From Candidatus Accumulibacter sp. 66-26 (GTDB lineage Bacteria; Pseudomonadota; Gammaproteobacteria; Burkholderiales; Rhodocyclaceae), in NCBI GenBank assembly GCA_001897745.1, contig MKUH01000018.1, positions 62,001 through 126,000 of the forward strand: 64,000 bases of DNA, written 5' to 3'. Positions 8,670-17,030 of this stretch are shown here, piece after piece (position 1 is the first letter of the stretch; the number at the start of each line of letters is the position of its first letter). Both the position numbers and the translations under genes were made by a program. A model generated the notes under the pieces. It ran no database searches. It was given only the letters and a program-made list of their open reading frames with translations, and was not told where the DNA came from.

Positions 8670-10001
8670 TCATGCCGGGAAGCGCACGACGGCGTCCAGT
8701 CCGCCTTCGGGGCCGGCCGTCCGCAGATCGAGCGTCGCGCCGTGCAGCGCGGCGATGCGGGCGACGATCGACAGGCCGAGGCCGTGGCCTTCGGCGCCGC
8801 TGACGTCGAAGCGCCGGAAGCGCGCGGTGGCCTCGGCGCGCGCTTCCGGCGGAATGCCCGGTCCGCTGTCGACGACGTGCAGGGCGATCCGTCCGTCTTC
8901 CCGGCGCAGCGCGATGCGCACGTTGCCGCCGGGCGGCGTGTAGCGGATCGCGTTGTCCACCAGATTGCGCACCAGCACCTGCAGCAGCAGCGGGGCGCCG
9001 GCGACCGTCGGCGCGTCGGAAGCGGCGCCGTCTTCGACTTCGACCTCGATGCCCTTGTCCAGCGCGGCGGGAATCAGCAGGGCGACGGTGTCCACGACGA
9101 GCGGGTGCAGCCGACAGGCTTCCTTGTCCGGCAGAGTGTCCTGCGCGTCCAGGCGGGCCAGCGTCAGCAGCTGGTCGACGAGGCGCGCGGCCCGCCGGCT
9201 GCCGCTGGCCAGGTGTTCGAGGGCGCGTTGCCGGCTGGCTTCGTCGGTGGCCGCGCCGGCGACTTCGGCGTGCGTCTGCAGGACGGCGAGCGGCGTGCGC
9301 AGTTCGTGCGCGGCGTCGGCCGTGAAGCGCCGTTCGTCGTCCTGCGCGCGGCGCACTTCGCCGAACAGCCGGTTGAGACGTTCGAGGATCGGCACGATCT
9401 CGCGCGGCGCGCGGTCCAGTTCGATCGGCAGCAGGCGTCCGGGCGCCTGCGCGGCGATCGAGTCGGCCAGCCGGCCGAGCGGCCGGAAGGCGACGAAGAC
9501 GAAGGCGCCGAGCGCGACGCCGAGCGCCGGCAGACCGAAGGCCAGCGTCAGCAGCAGGTGGCGGGCGATTTCGCCGCTGACCTCGTCGCGGCTGCCGATT
9601 GCGTCGGCGACCTGCACGAGGTAGCGCCGCTGCGGGTCGCGCGCGCTGAACACGCGCCATTTCCGGCCGTCGATGTCGACGTCGGAAAAACCTTCGTCCA
9701 CGACCGACAGCCGCGTGTGCGGCGCGCGCGTCGAATGGGTGAGCAGGACGTTTCCGTCCCAGATCTGGAAGGCGACCTTCTTGTCGTGGCGGTGGCGCGA
9801 GGCGTGCTCTTCGGTGGCCCTGGCCGGGTCGCCGAGGAAGGCGAAAAGGAGCGTCGCCGACTGCGCGAGGTGCGCGTCGAGCAGTTCCTCGGTCTCGTGC
9901 CGGGCATGGCGGTAGGCGAGCAGGCCGGCGCTGCTCCAGGCGAGGGCGACGACGACGAGCACGCCGAGCAGGATGCGCAGGCGCAGCGAGTAGGTCTTCA
10001 T
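8670..10001 (-). CDS. two-component sensor histidine kinase, QseC/PmrB-like
   Basis: The 443-residue kinase has an N-terminal membrane helix (about 8-29), a periplasmic domain of about 130 residues, a second helix (about 160-182) and a HAMP-like linker. The HisKA motif is AHELRTPLAVL and the ATPase domain has NLVDNAIRYTP, DSGPGIP and GHGLGLSI. All kinase boxes are intact. Its start overlaps the regulator stop (ATGA at 9998-10001). This architecture is common to QseC, PmrB and TctE sensors of cations, peptides or organic acids, but the signal cannot be read from sequence. The stop is 79 bases before the azlC start, so co-transcription with azlCD is possible. Confidence 0.9.
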   Translation of the reverse strand: MKTYSLRLRILLGVLVVVALAWSSAGLLAYRHARHETEELLDAHLAQSATLLFAFLGDPARATEEHASRHRHDKKVAFQIWDGNVLLTHSTRAPHTRLSVVDEGFSDVDIDGRKWRVFSARDPQRRYLVQVADAIGSRDEVSGEIARHLLLTLAFGLPALGVALGAFVFVAFRPLGRLADSIAAQAPGRLLPIELDRAPREIVPILERLNRLFGEVRRAQDDERRFTADAAHELRTPLAVLQTHAEVAGAATDEASRQRALEHLASGSRRAARLVDQLLTLARLDAQDTLPDKEACRLHPLVVDTVALLIPAALDKGIEVEVEDGAASDAPTVAGAPLLLQVLVRNLVDNAIRYTPPGGNVRIALRREDGRIALHVVDSGPGIPPEARAEATARFRRFDVSGAEGHGLGLSIVARIAALHGATLDLRTAGPEGGLDAVVRFPA

Positions 10002-10675
10002 CGCGGCGCGCCCGACGGCGCTTCCGGGATCAGGTAGCCGACGCCGCGCACGGTGCGGATCAGCTCGGGCCACAGCTTGCGGCGCAGGTGGTGGATGTGC
10101 ACTTCGATGGCGTTCGATTCGAGTTCGCTGCCCCAGGCGTAGAGGCGTTCCTCGATCTGCGCCTTGGTCAGCACGCGGCCGGCCTGGCCGAGCAGTTCGT
10201 GCAGCAGGTCGAATTCGCGCGCCGACAGCTCGACCGGGTCTCCGGCCAGCGTCACGCGCCGCGCGGCCGGGTCGAGGCGCAGGCGGCCGTAGGCGATCTC
10301 CGGCGCGGCACGTCCGCCGCTGCGCCGCAGCAGGGCGCGCAGGCGGGCCGCCAGTTCGCTCAGGTTGAAGGGTTTGACCATGTAGTCGTCGGCGCCGGCG
10401 TCGAGTCCGGCCACCACATCTTCCGGCGTGTCGCGCGCGGTCAGGATGAGTACCGGCAGCGTTTCGCCGCGCGCGCGCAGTTCGCGCAGCACGTCGAGTC
10501 CGGAGATGCGCGGCAGGCCGAGGTCGAGCACCAGCGCGCCGAAGGGTTCGCTGGCCAGCGCATCGCGCGCGGTCTCGCCGTCGGCCACCCATTCGGCCTG
10601 CCAGCCGGCCTGGCGCAGGCCCATCTGGATGCCTTCGCCGAGCGGGCGGTCGTCCTCGACGATGAGAATTCGCAT
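9998..10675 (-). CDS. OmpR-family response regulator, QseB-like
   Basis: The 225-residue regulator has a receiver domain (pocket E7-D8-D9, acceptor Asp in LVLDLGLP, Lys in YMVKPF) and a C-terminal winged-helix DNA-binding domain (ELSAREFDLL, then VHIHHLRRKL and RTVRGVGYLI). I chose the ATG at 10675, where the receiver fold begins with MRILIVEDD. An upstream ATG would add six residues with no homology. It is the cognate partner of the kinase that follows and overlaps it. Target genes are not evident, although azlCD lies immediately downstream. Confidence 0.92.
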   Translation of the reverse strand: MRILIVEDDRPLGEGIQMGLRQAGWQAEWVADGETARDALASEPFGALVLDLGLPRISGLDVLRELRARGETLPVLILTARDTPEDVVAGLDAGADDYMVKPFNLSELAARLRALLRRSGGRAAPEIAYGRLRLDPAARRVTLAGDPVELSAREFDLLHELLGQAGRVLTKAQIEERLYAWGSELESNAIEVHIHHLRRKLWPELIRTVRGVGYLIPEAPSGAPR

Positions 10676-10743
10676 GGTCAGCCTTTGTGCCAATCGGGTC
10701 CGTTGAACGATGCCGGCCGTCTCCGCGTGCCGGGCAGCGAACC

Positions 10744-11694
10744 TTAGTCGAAGGGCGCCGGCGAGATCAAGCGGCCGCTGGAAAAAAAGGCGTGCAGGTT
10801 GTCGAAGACCCTGTCCGCCATCGCCTGCCGCGTTTCGTTCGTGCCGCTGCCGACGTGCGGCAGCAGAACGACGTTGTCGAGCGCGAGCAGGGCGTCCGGG
10901 ACGTTCGGTTCGTGCGCGAAGACGTCGAGGCCGGCGCCGGCGATGCGCCCTTCCCGCAGCGCTTCGATCAGGGCGCTTTCGTCGATCACGCTGCCGCGCG
11001 CGACATTGACGATGAAGCCTTGCGGGCCGAGCGCCGCCAGCACCTCGCCGTTTACGATGTGCCGGCTGGCCGGGCCGCCTGCCGCGGCCACGACGAGAAA
11101 GTCGGACCAGCGCGCCAGTTCGGTCAGGCTGGGCGCATACGCGTAGGGAGCATCCTTCGCCGGAGAACGGTTGTGGTAGCGCACCTCCATGTCGAAGCCG
11201 CCGGCGCGGCGCGCCACGGCGCGTCCGATGCGGCCCAGCCCGAGGATGCCCAGGCGCTTGCCGCTGACCCGCGCGGCGAGCGGGTAGGGCGCCTCCTTCC
11301 AGCGACCCTTCCGCACGTAGCGGTCGGCGGCGCTGATCGAGCGGGCGGCGTCGAGCAGCAGGCCGAACGCCAGGTCGGCGACGCAGTCGTTCAGCACGTC
11401 GGGCGTGTAGCCCACGGCGATGCCGCGCCGGCGGGCCGCGGCCAGATCGATCCGGTCCAGTCCGACGCCGAAGCTGGAGAGCACGCGCAGCGCGGGAAGC
11501 GCTTCGAGCAAGGCGCCGTCCGCGCCTTCGATCGCCGAGGTCACGAGCGCGGCGAATTCGCTGCCGCGCGTCGCCAGGAAAGCATGTGGATCGGCCTCGT
11601 CGGCCAGCCGGTGCAGATCGTAGGCGGCGGCGAGACGCGCTTCCAGCGCGGGATTCTGGCGGCCGAGCAGGAGCACTCGATGCCTGTCGCTCAT
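10744..11694 (-). CDS. D-isomer 2-hydroxyacid dehydrogenase (glyoxylate/hydroxypyruvate reductase-like)
   Basis: The 316-residue enzyme should reduce a 2-oxoacid with NAD(P)H. It shows the Rossmann signature GILGLGRIGRAVA, the substrate Arg in NVARGSVID, the Glu in LDVFAHEP and the catalytic His in LLPHVGSGT. The length matches the GhrB/hydroxypyruvate reductase group. The ATG at 11694 is preferred because the conserved fold begins there; the frame continues upstream without homology. The exact substrate (glyoxylate, hydroxypyruvate or another 2-oxoacid) cannot be decided by eye. Confidence 0.88.
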   Translation of the reverse strand: MSDRHRVLLLGRQNPALEARLAAAYDLHRLADEADPHAFLATRGSEFAALVTSAIEGADGALLEALPALRVLSSFGVGLDRIDLAAARRRGIAVGYTPDVLNDCVADLAFGLLLDAARSISAADRYVRKGRWKEAPYPLAARVSGKRLGILGLGRIGRAVARRAGGFDMEVRYHNRSPAKDAPYAYAPSLTELARWSDFLVVAAAGGPASRHIVNGEVLAALGPQGFIVNVARGSVIDESALIEALREGRIAGAGLDVFAHEPNVPDALLALDNVVLLPHVGSGTNETRQAMADRVFDNLHAFFSSGRLISPAPFD

Positions 11695-11789
11695 GTCATG
11701 AACTCGCAGTTTTTTAAGGTTTGAGTTTTCGCGCCCACCGGAAGACCGGCGCGCGATCCCGCGTGCCGGTTCCGTCGTTCGCCGCGTCG

Positions 11790-12323
11790 TTAGCGTCCGA
11801 TGTCCTCGATGGCGTCGATCACCATGCTGCTGCCGATCGCGATCAGCAGAATGTCGGAGGCGACCCGGACGTAGCGATGCCCCTGCGGCGGGGGCGGCAG
11901 GCGGACGACCAGATCGCGCGGCAGGTCGTAGTAGCGCACGTCGTGCGGCAGCGCGTAGCCCCGGCGCCATTTCTTGGCCTGTCCCGGCGGCATGCAGCCG
12001 TTGTTCTTCTTGGCCAGCCCCGGGGGGCAGTGGCCGGAGCGGAACTGCTGGCCGTAGTAGTCGTTGACCAGGCGCCGGTTGTCGTCGCGGAAATGGAATT
12101 CCATCGCGTCGCCGCGCCTGTCGTTGCGCCTGTCGTCGCGGAAATCGCCGCGCCGGTCATCGCGCCGGTCGTCGTCGCGGCCATCGCGCTGATCCTTGCG
12201 TTCGTGCCTGTCGTTCTTGCCGCCGCCCGCCCATTCGGGTTTGTCGGCCATCGCCGATCCGCTGGCGAAAAGCGCGGCAAGCGCGAGGGCGCAGAGACGG
12301 GAAGTGCTGTTTGCGGATTTCAT
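11790..12323 (-). CDS. secreted CigR/RcnB-like protein with an Asp-Arg-rich region
   Basis: The 177-residue protein begins with a signal peptide (LCALALAALFASGSAMA, cut near residue 26). Residues 38-72 are almost entirely Asp and Arg in short repeats. The C-terminal part has the paired motif CPPGLAKKNNGC then PPGQAKK, followed by YALP, YYDLP and a hydrophobic end. This is the pattern of the CigR family and of RcnB-type periplasmic proteins linked to metal resistance or virulence control. No metal exporter lies nearby, so the role remains open. The DNA of the repeat region is itself repetitive (about 12110-12200). Confidence 0.75.
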   Translation of the reverse strand: MKSANSTSRLCALALAALFASGSAMADKPEWAGGGKNDRHERKDQRDGRDDDRRDDRRGDFRDDRRNDRRGDAMEFHFRDDNRRLVNDYYGQQFRSGHCPPGLAKKNNGCMPPGQAKKWRRGYALPHDVRYYDLPRDLVVRLPPPPQGHRYVRVASDILLIAIGSSMVIDAIEDIGR

Positions 12324-12525
12324 CGTGGGGCTCCTGTGTCGGGTCGTGGCTGACGAGGCTGCGCCTCGTTTGCGCCTGTTTTTTCTGTGCGCCTGTGCAT
12401 GGTAATCCCCTTGCGCCGGCTGTTGTTGCCGGGCCTCGCAGACTTTTGTTTCGCTTTGTAAAGGGCGGCGGGCGGGCTTCGCGTCCGGCAACGGGCGCCT
12501 GGCGGGCGGAAAACGGGAAAAATCC

Positions 12526-12555
12526 TTGATTCTCAAGCCCTAAAGCAGATATAAT
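12526..12555 (+). promoter_or_regulatory. promoter of the rpsF operon
   Basis: TTGATT at 12526-12531 and a perfect TATAAT at 12550-12555 are separated by 18 bases and lie 64 bases upstream of rpsF. This is a strong sigma-70 type match. The remainder of the 296-base gap from 12324 holds only the promoter region of the divergent CigR-like gene. Confidence 0.75.
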
Positions 12556-12619
12556 CGCCGGCTTTTCCACCTTGCCCCACCGTTCGCATGGCGGGGGGTT
12601 TTTGCCAGAAGGAGTGTTC

Positions 12620-13009
12620 ATGCGCCATTACGAAATCGTTTTCATCGTCCACCCGGACCAGTCCGAACAGGTGCCGGCGATGGTCGAGCGTTACAAGACG
12701 CTCGTCACCACGCACGGTGGCCAGATCCACCGCCTCGAAGACTGGGGCCGTCGTCAGCTCGCTTACCCGATCCAGAAGATGCACAAGGCGCACTATGTTC
12801 TGATGAACATCGAATGCGACGGCGCGACCCTGGGCGAACTCGAGCACGGCTTCAAGTTCAACGACGCCGTCCTGCGCAGCCTCGTCATCAAGATGAAGAA
12901 GGCCGTCACCACGCCGTCGCCGATGATGAAGGACGAAAAGTCCAAGTCGCTGCTCGAAGGCAAGGTCGAAGCGCCGGCTGAAGCCGCCGCGGAACAGCCG
13001 GCTGCCTGA
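12620..13009 (+). CDS. rpsF: 30S ribosomal protein bS6
   Basis: The 129-residue protein starts [17 protein letters not shown], as bS6 does, and carries the conserved [14 protein letters not shown] segment. In the small subunit it pairs with bS18, encoded two genes later. The ATG at 12620 follows AGAAGGAG at 12607-12614. The acidic, Ala- and Glu-rich tail after residue 100 is normal for the family. It is the first gene of the rpsF-priB-rpsR-rplI operon. Confidence 0.97.
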   Translation: MRHYEIVFIVHPDQSEQVPAMVERYKTLVTTHGGQIHRLEDWGRRQLAYPIQKMHKAHYVLMNIECDGATLGELEHGFKFNDAVLRSLVIKMKKAVTTPSPMMKDEKSKSLLEGKVEAPAEAAAEQPAA

Positions 13010-13023
13010 GCGTCGAGGCTTCG

Positions 13024-13353
13024 CTGAACCGCGTCGAACTCACCGGAATCCTGATCGAGCGCAAAGCGCTGCGTTACACCCCGGCCGGCGTGCCGGTGAC
13101 GGAATGCGTGATCGGGCATCAGTCGGAACAGGTCGAGGCGGGTAGCCCACGGCGCGTCGAGTGCGAAATCCAGGCGATCGGCCTGGGCCCGACGGCGAAG
13201 TGGCTGCAAGCGGCAAGTCCGGGAGCGACGGTCCGCATGACCGGCTTCCTCGCCGCGCGAAGCCAGCACAGCAGACAGCTGAGATTGCACGTAAATACAA
13301 TCGAATTTGTAGAAGGAAATCAAAATGGCCAGATTCTTCAAGAAGAAGGATGA
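13024..13353 (+). CDS. priB: primosomal replication protein N, apparently with a CTG start
   Basis: The protein (about 109 residues) is a single OB-fold homologue of single-strand binding protein. In the primosome PriB binds PriA and single-stranded DNA at stalled forks. Recognisable segments are [25 protein letters not shown] and [11 protein letters not shown]. The frame is closed by a TGA at 12979, and between that and the conserved NRVELTG there is no ATG, GTG or TTG codon. The best candidate is CTG at 13024, five bases after GAGG at 13015-13018. A CTG at 13006 overlapping the rpsF stop is the other option. The 3' end overlaps rpsR by 29 bases. Confidence 0.88.
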   Translation: MNRVELTGILIERKALRYTPAGVPVTECVIGHQSEQVEAGSPRRVECEIQAIGLGPTAKWLQAASPGATVRMTGFLAARSQHSRQLRLHVNTIEFVEGNQNGQILQEEG

Positions 13354-13600
13354 CAAAAACGGTAAGAAGCGCGGTAGCGGTCTGTTCAAGCGCCGCAAGT
13401 TCTGCCGCTTCACCGCCGAGAAGATCGAAGAGATCGATTACAAGGATGTCGACCAGTTCAAGGAATACATCGCCGAGAACGCCAAGATCATGCCCGCCCG
13501 CCTGACCGGCACCAAGGCCGGCTATCAGCGCCAGCTGTCGGTCGCGATCAAGCGCGCCCGCTTCCTGGCCCTGCTGCCCTACACCGACAACCACCAGTAA
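13325..13600 (+). CDS. rpsR: 30S ribosomal protein bS18
   Basis: The 91-residue basic protein has the bS18 pattern, with [29 protein letters not shown] and the C-terminal [14 protein letters not shown]. It binds next to bS6 in the platform of the small subunit. The ATG at 13325 follows AAGGAAA and lies within the last codons of priB. The spacing to rplI is 15 bases, consistent with one transcript. Confidence 0.97.
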   Translation: MARFFKKKDDKNGKKRGSGLFKRRKFCRFTAEKIEEIDYKDVDQFKEYIAENAKIMPARLTGTKAGYQRQLSVAIKRARFLALLPYTDNHQ

Positions 13601-13615
13601 TTCGAGGACAAGACC

Positions 13616-14065
13616 ATGCAAATCATTCTCATGGAAAAGGTTGTCAACCTCGGCAACCTCGGCGATCTCGTCAAGGTCAAGGACGGCTACGCCCGTAACT
13701 TCCTGATCCCGAACGGCAAGGCCAAGCGCGCCACGCCGGCCGCCATGGCCGAGTTCGAAGCCAAGCGCGCCGAACTGGAAAAGGCTGCCGCCGAGAAGCT
13801 GGCCGCCGCCCAGGCCTTCGCCGAGAAGCTGAACGGCGTGACCGTGACGATCTCCCGCAAGGCGGGCGTCGATGGCCGTCTGTTCGGTTCGGTGACCAAC
13901 TTCGACGTCGCCGACGGCCTCAAGGCCCAGGGCTTCGACGTTGAAAAGTCCGCCGTGCATATGCCGATGGGCCCGATCAAGACGGTCAGCGAGAACTCGC
14001 TGGAAGTCGCTCTGCACACCGACGTGCTGGCGACCATCACCGTCGCCGTGGTCGGCGAGCAGTAA
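13616..14065 (+). CDS. rplI: 50S ribosomal protein bL9
   Basis: The 149-residue protein begins [13 protein letters not shown] and has the N-terminal domain signature [13 protein letters not shown], the long central helix (about 40-75) and the C-terminal domain. Length is standard for bL9, which binds 23S rRNA near the L1 stalk. It is the last gene of the operon and is followed by a clear intrinsic terminator. Confidence 0.97.
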   Translation: MQIILMEKVVNLGNLGDLVKVKDGYARNFLIPNGKAKRATPAAMAEFEAKRAELEKAAAEKLAAAQAFAEKLNGVTVTISRKAGVDGRLFGSVTNFDVADGLKAQGFDVEKSAVHMPMGPIKTVSENSLEVALHTDVLATITVAVVGEQ

Positions 14066-14092
14066 GCCCGCCGCGGCTGCGGCCGCGTCGAG

Positions 14093-14124
14093 AAAAAAGC
14101 CTTGCCCGCGCGCAAGGCTTTTTT
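14093..14124 (+). terminator. intrinsic terminator after rplI
   Basis: A perfect 12-bp stem (AAAAAAGCCTTG paired with CAAGGCTTTTTT) encloses an 8-base loop and ends in six T residues. It lies 27 bases after the rplI stop and separates the ribosomal operon from dnaB. Confidence 0.9.
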
Positions 14125-14223
14125 CATTTTCGGCGGCCCGATTTCTCCGCCGCCGCGGTACTCGGGATACACTTCCGGCCCGGGTCCTGTGCTTCCCTTG
14201 TTCTCTCCCCTTGCGGATTTCCT

Positions 14224-15666
14224 ATGTCGAAGTCGTTCAACTCTTCCGGTCAGCGCGGGCAGTGGTCCAAGCGCGGCGATAATCCATCGATCGATCCGGC
14301 GCTCGCCGCGCTGCGCATTCCGCCGCATTCGATCGAGGCCGAGCAGTCGGTGCTCGGCGGCCTGCTGCTCGACAACGCGGCCTTCGACAAGATCGCCGAC
14401 CTGGTCGGCGAGGGCGACTTCTATCGCGACGAGCACAAGCGCATCTATCGCCAGGTGCGCAAGCTGCTCGAACGCGGCAAGCCGGTGGACGTCGTCACCG
14501 TCGCCGAGAGCCTCGACGCCGCCGGCGAAAGCGGCGATACCGGCGGGCTGGCCTACCTCGGCGAGCTGGCGGCGAACACGCCGTCGGCCGCCAACATCCG
14601 CCGCTACGCCGAGATCGTGCGCGAGCGGGCGATCCTGCGCCAGCTGGTGACGGCCGGCGACGAGATCGCCGGCAGCGCGCTCAACCCGCTGGGGCGCGAA
14701 CCGAAGCAACTGCTCGACGAGGCCGAGGCCAAGGTGTTCGCCATCGCCGAGGGAGGCTTCCGCGCGCAGACCGGCTTCCAGCACATCAACCCGCTGCTCA
14801 CGCAGGTCGTCGAGCGCATCCAGGAACTGCACGACCGCGAGAACCCTTCCGACATCACCGGCATCCCGACCGGCTACCACGACCTCGACAAGATGACCTC
14901 GGGCCTGCAGCCGGGCGACCTGCTGATCGTCGCCGGGCGTCCGTCGATGGGCAAGACCTCGTTCGCGCTGAACATGGGCGAGCACGTGGCGATCGAGGTC
15001 GGCCTGCCGGTCGCCGTCTTCTCGATGGAAATGGGCGGCGCGCAGCTCGCCATGCGGATGCTCGCATCGGTCGGACGCCTCGACTCGAACCGTGTGCGTA
15101 CCGGCCGTCTCAACGATGACGAGTGGTCGCGCCTGTCCTTCGCGCTCGGCAAGATGCACGAGGCGCCGATCTACATCGACGAGACGCCGGCGCTCAACCC
15201 GATCGACCTGCGCGCCCGTGCGCGCCGCCTGCACCGCCAGTGCGGCAAGCTCGGTCTGATCGTGATCGACTACCTGCAGCTGATGTCCTCGGCCAACGGC
15301 AACGGCGAAAACCGGGCGACCGAAATTTCGGAAATCTCGCGTTCGCTGAAGGGGCTGGCGAAGGAACTGCAGGTGCCGGTGATCGCGCTCTCGCAGCTCA
15401 ACCGCTCGCTCGAGCAGCGTCCGAACAAGCGGCCGGTGATGTCCGACCTGCGCGAATCGGGCGCCATCGAGCAGGACGCGGACGTCATCATGTTCATCTA
15501 CCGCGATCAGGTGTACAACCCGGATTCGCCGGACAAGGGCACCGCCGAAATCATCATCGGCAAGCAGCGTAACGGCCCGATCGGCATGGTGCGCCTCGCC
15601 TTCCTCGGCGAATACACGCGCTTCGAGAACTACGCCCACCAAGGCGGTGGGGGCGCGGACTACTGA
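14224..15666 (+). CDS. dnaB: replicative DNA helicase
   Basis: The 480-residue protein has the N-terminal DnaB domain (about 30-135, with IPPHSIEAEQSVLGGLL) and a RecA-like motor with Walker A GRPSMGKTS, Walker B LIVIDYLQLM and the arginine-finger region. DnaB unwinds DNA at the fork as a hexamer and recruits primase. The order rplI-dnaB is usual in betaproteobacteria, but here the terminator after rplI suggests its own promoter within 14125-14223. No intein or insertion is present. Confidence 0.97.
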   Translation: MSKSFNSSGQRGQWSKRGDNPSIDPALAALRIPPHSIEAEQSVLGGLLLDNAAFDKIADLVGEGDFYRDEHKRIYRQVRKLLERGKPVDVVTVAESLDAAGESGDTGGLAYLGELAANTPSAANIRRYAEIVRERAILRQLVTAGDEIAGSALNPLGREPKQLLDEAEAKVFAIAEGGFRAQTGFQHINPLLTQVVERIQELHDRENPSDITGIPTGYHDLDKMTSGLQPGDLLIVAGRPSMGKTSFALNMGEHVAIEVGLPVAVFSMEMGGAQLAMRMLASVGRLDSNRVRTGRLNDDEWSRLSFALGKMHEAPIYIDETPALNPIDLRARARRLHRQCGKLGLIVIDYLQLMSSANGNGENRATEISEISRSLKGLAKELQVPVIALSQLNRSLEQRPNKRPVMSDLRESGAIEQDADVIMFIYRDQVYNPDSPDKGTAEIIIGKQRNGPIGMVRLAFLGEYTRFENYAHQGGGGADY

Positions 15667-15678
15667 GTCCGGCGGGGC

Positions 15679-15700
15679 CGCGCCGCGTGCGTGCGGCGCG
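15679..15700 (+). terminator. GC hairpin after dnaB, possible terminator
   Basis: GCGCCGC at 15680-15686 pairs with GCGGCGC at 15693-15699 around a 6-base loop, just after the dnaB stop. There is no T tract, so its action as a terminator is uncertain. Confidence 0.35.
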
Positions 15701-15714
15701 CGGCGGCAGGTCGT

Positions 15715-16920
15715 TCAGCCGTCGCTGCGCTGCGCCTTGACGGTGTAGCCGAAGCGCGCCGGCGTCAGGCTGTCGAAGCGTCCGGCGGCCGTTTCCGCCT
15801 GCGGCACGATCAGGAAGGGCAGGGCGGGGCCGGTCGCATCGCGCAGGCCGACGTCCTGCGCCGCGTTGTAGGCGATCCAGTTCATTTCCCAGAAGCCGAA
15901 CAGCAGCTTTTTCAGGACGACCAGCCTGGAGTCCGCCGACGAGAGGTGCTCGTCGACGACCGCCTTGCGCAGGTCCGACGGGTCGACCGGAATCCAGCCG
16001 TAGCCCGGCGCGTAGAACTCGGCGCGGCAGTGCTGCGCGCGAGAGAGATTGCCGCTGGCGCCCAGGCTGGAAAACAGGCGCGAACCGTCGATGCGCAGGC
16101 CGAAAACGGGACGCGCCGGGATGCCCATCGAGCGGCAGAGCGCAACGAAGAGCAGGGCGATGTCGGCGCTGCGCCCGGAAAAATTGCCGCTGTCGAGCAT
16201 CGCGGTGATATCGCCGCGACCGGCGCCGGGCGCCTGCGGATCGTAGCTTGTGTTGTCCACCACCCAGTCGTAGATCGCCTTGCCCTGCGCCACCGGGTCC
16301 TTGATGCGGCCGACGGCGCGCTCGGCCGTGTGCCGCACCAGGCCGTCGGTGGGCATCCGCTCGGTCGGATGCAGGCAGCGGCGCAGCACCTCGGTGCGCT
16401 CGGCGGCGCTGCCGCGCCGGGTGATGTCGAAATGCCGGTCCTGCACGGCTACCTGGGTGGCGATCTGCAGTTGCGGCGTTTCTCCGTCGCTTCCCCCGCC
16501 GTCCTTCCATTCGGCGTAGAAGACTTCCATTTCGGCCACCGGGTCGCGATAGATGCCGGCGCTCGTGTAGTTGCCCTGCCAGCTGTGGCCGAGCGAGCGC
16601 TGCCAGCTTGTGTCCTTGTACTGCGCAAGCGGCAGCCAGAGGCGCGCATGGCCTTTGCTGCCGGGCAGCGTGATTTCCGTGGCGATCTCGTGGTTGCGCC
16701 ACTGCGCGGGCGGCTCGTCGGGCAGGTTGACCACGCTGCGTGGCTCGCGCACCGGCGGCGCCTCGCTGGCGGAGGTGCGCACCGGCTTGCGCGGCGCCGG
16801 CTTCTTGGCGCCTGGCTTGGGTTTTGCCGCCGGTTTTGCATGCTTGTTGGCCGCCTGCGCGGCAGGCGAAGTGAACAGCGGAATGAGCGCCGCGGCGGCG
16901 AGAAAATTGCGTCGCTTCAA
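15715..16920 (-). CDS. Tat-exported transglutaminase-like protein with Ser in place of the catalytic Cys
   Basis: I read a 401-residue product from a TTG at 16920, which sits five bases after GGAGG; no ATG is available near the signal sequence. Residues 2-23 (KRRNFLAAAALIP, then AQA) look like a twin-arginine signal. A Lys/Pro/Ala-rich linker follows to about residue 60. The C-terminal half is a transglutaminase-like core with DNTSYDP, the helix before MGIPARPVFG, then QHCRAEFYAPGYGWIPVDP containing His297 and Asp313. The usual catalytic Cys is Ser251 (GRSAD where the family has GKCAD). Such proteins act as periplasmic peptidases or amidases. This one may be inactive or a binding protein. It lies downstream of phoH on the same strand. 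Confidence 0.8.
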   Translation of the reverse strand: MKRRNFLAAAALIPLFTSPAAQAANKHAKPAAKPKPGAKKPAPRKPVRTSASEAPPVREPRSVVNLPDEPPAQWRNHEIATEITLPGSKGHARLWLPLAQYKDTSWQRSLGHSWQGNYTSAGIYRDPVAEMEVFYAEWKDGGGSDGETPQLQIATQVAVQDRHFDITRRGSAAERTEVLRRCLHPTERMPTDGLVRHTAERAVGRIKDPVAQGKAIYDWVVDNTSYDPQAPGAGRGDITAMLDSGNFSGRSADIALLFVALCRSMGIPARPVFGLRIDGSRLFSSLGASGNLSRAQHCRAEFYAPGYGWIPVDPSDLRKAVVDEHLSSADSRLVVLKKLLFGFWEMNWIAYNAAQDVGLRDATGPALPFLIVPQAETAAGRFDSLTPARFGYTVKAQRSDG

Positions 16921-16991
16921 TCGGACCTCCGGAATGCGTCGGGCAGGCCGGGCGTACAGCAGAGTGCAGCGGACGGACTGCGGAAACGAGC

Positions 16992-17015
16992 GGGCCGTGC
17001 GCTGAGACACGGCCC
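16992..17015 (-). terminator. hairpin between phoH and the transglutaminase gene
   Basis: GGGCCGTG at 16992-16999 pairs perfectly with CACGGCCC at 17008-17015 around an 8-base loop. It lies 15 bases after the phoH stop. A T-rich stretch precedes rather than follows the stem on the transcribed strand, so it may be a weak terminator or an mRNA-stabilising hairpin. Confidence 0.4.
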
Positions 17016-17030
17016 GGAGAGAGGAAAAAA

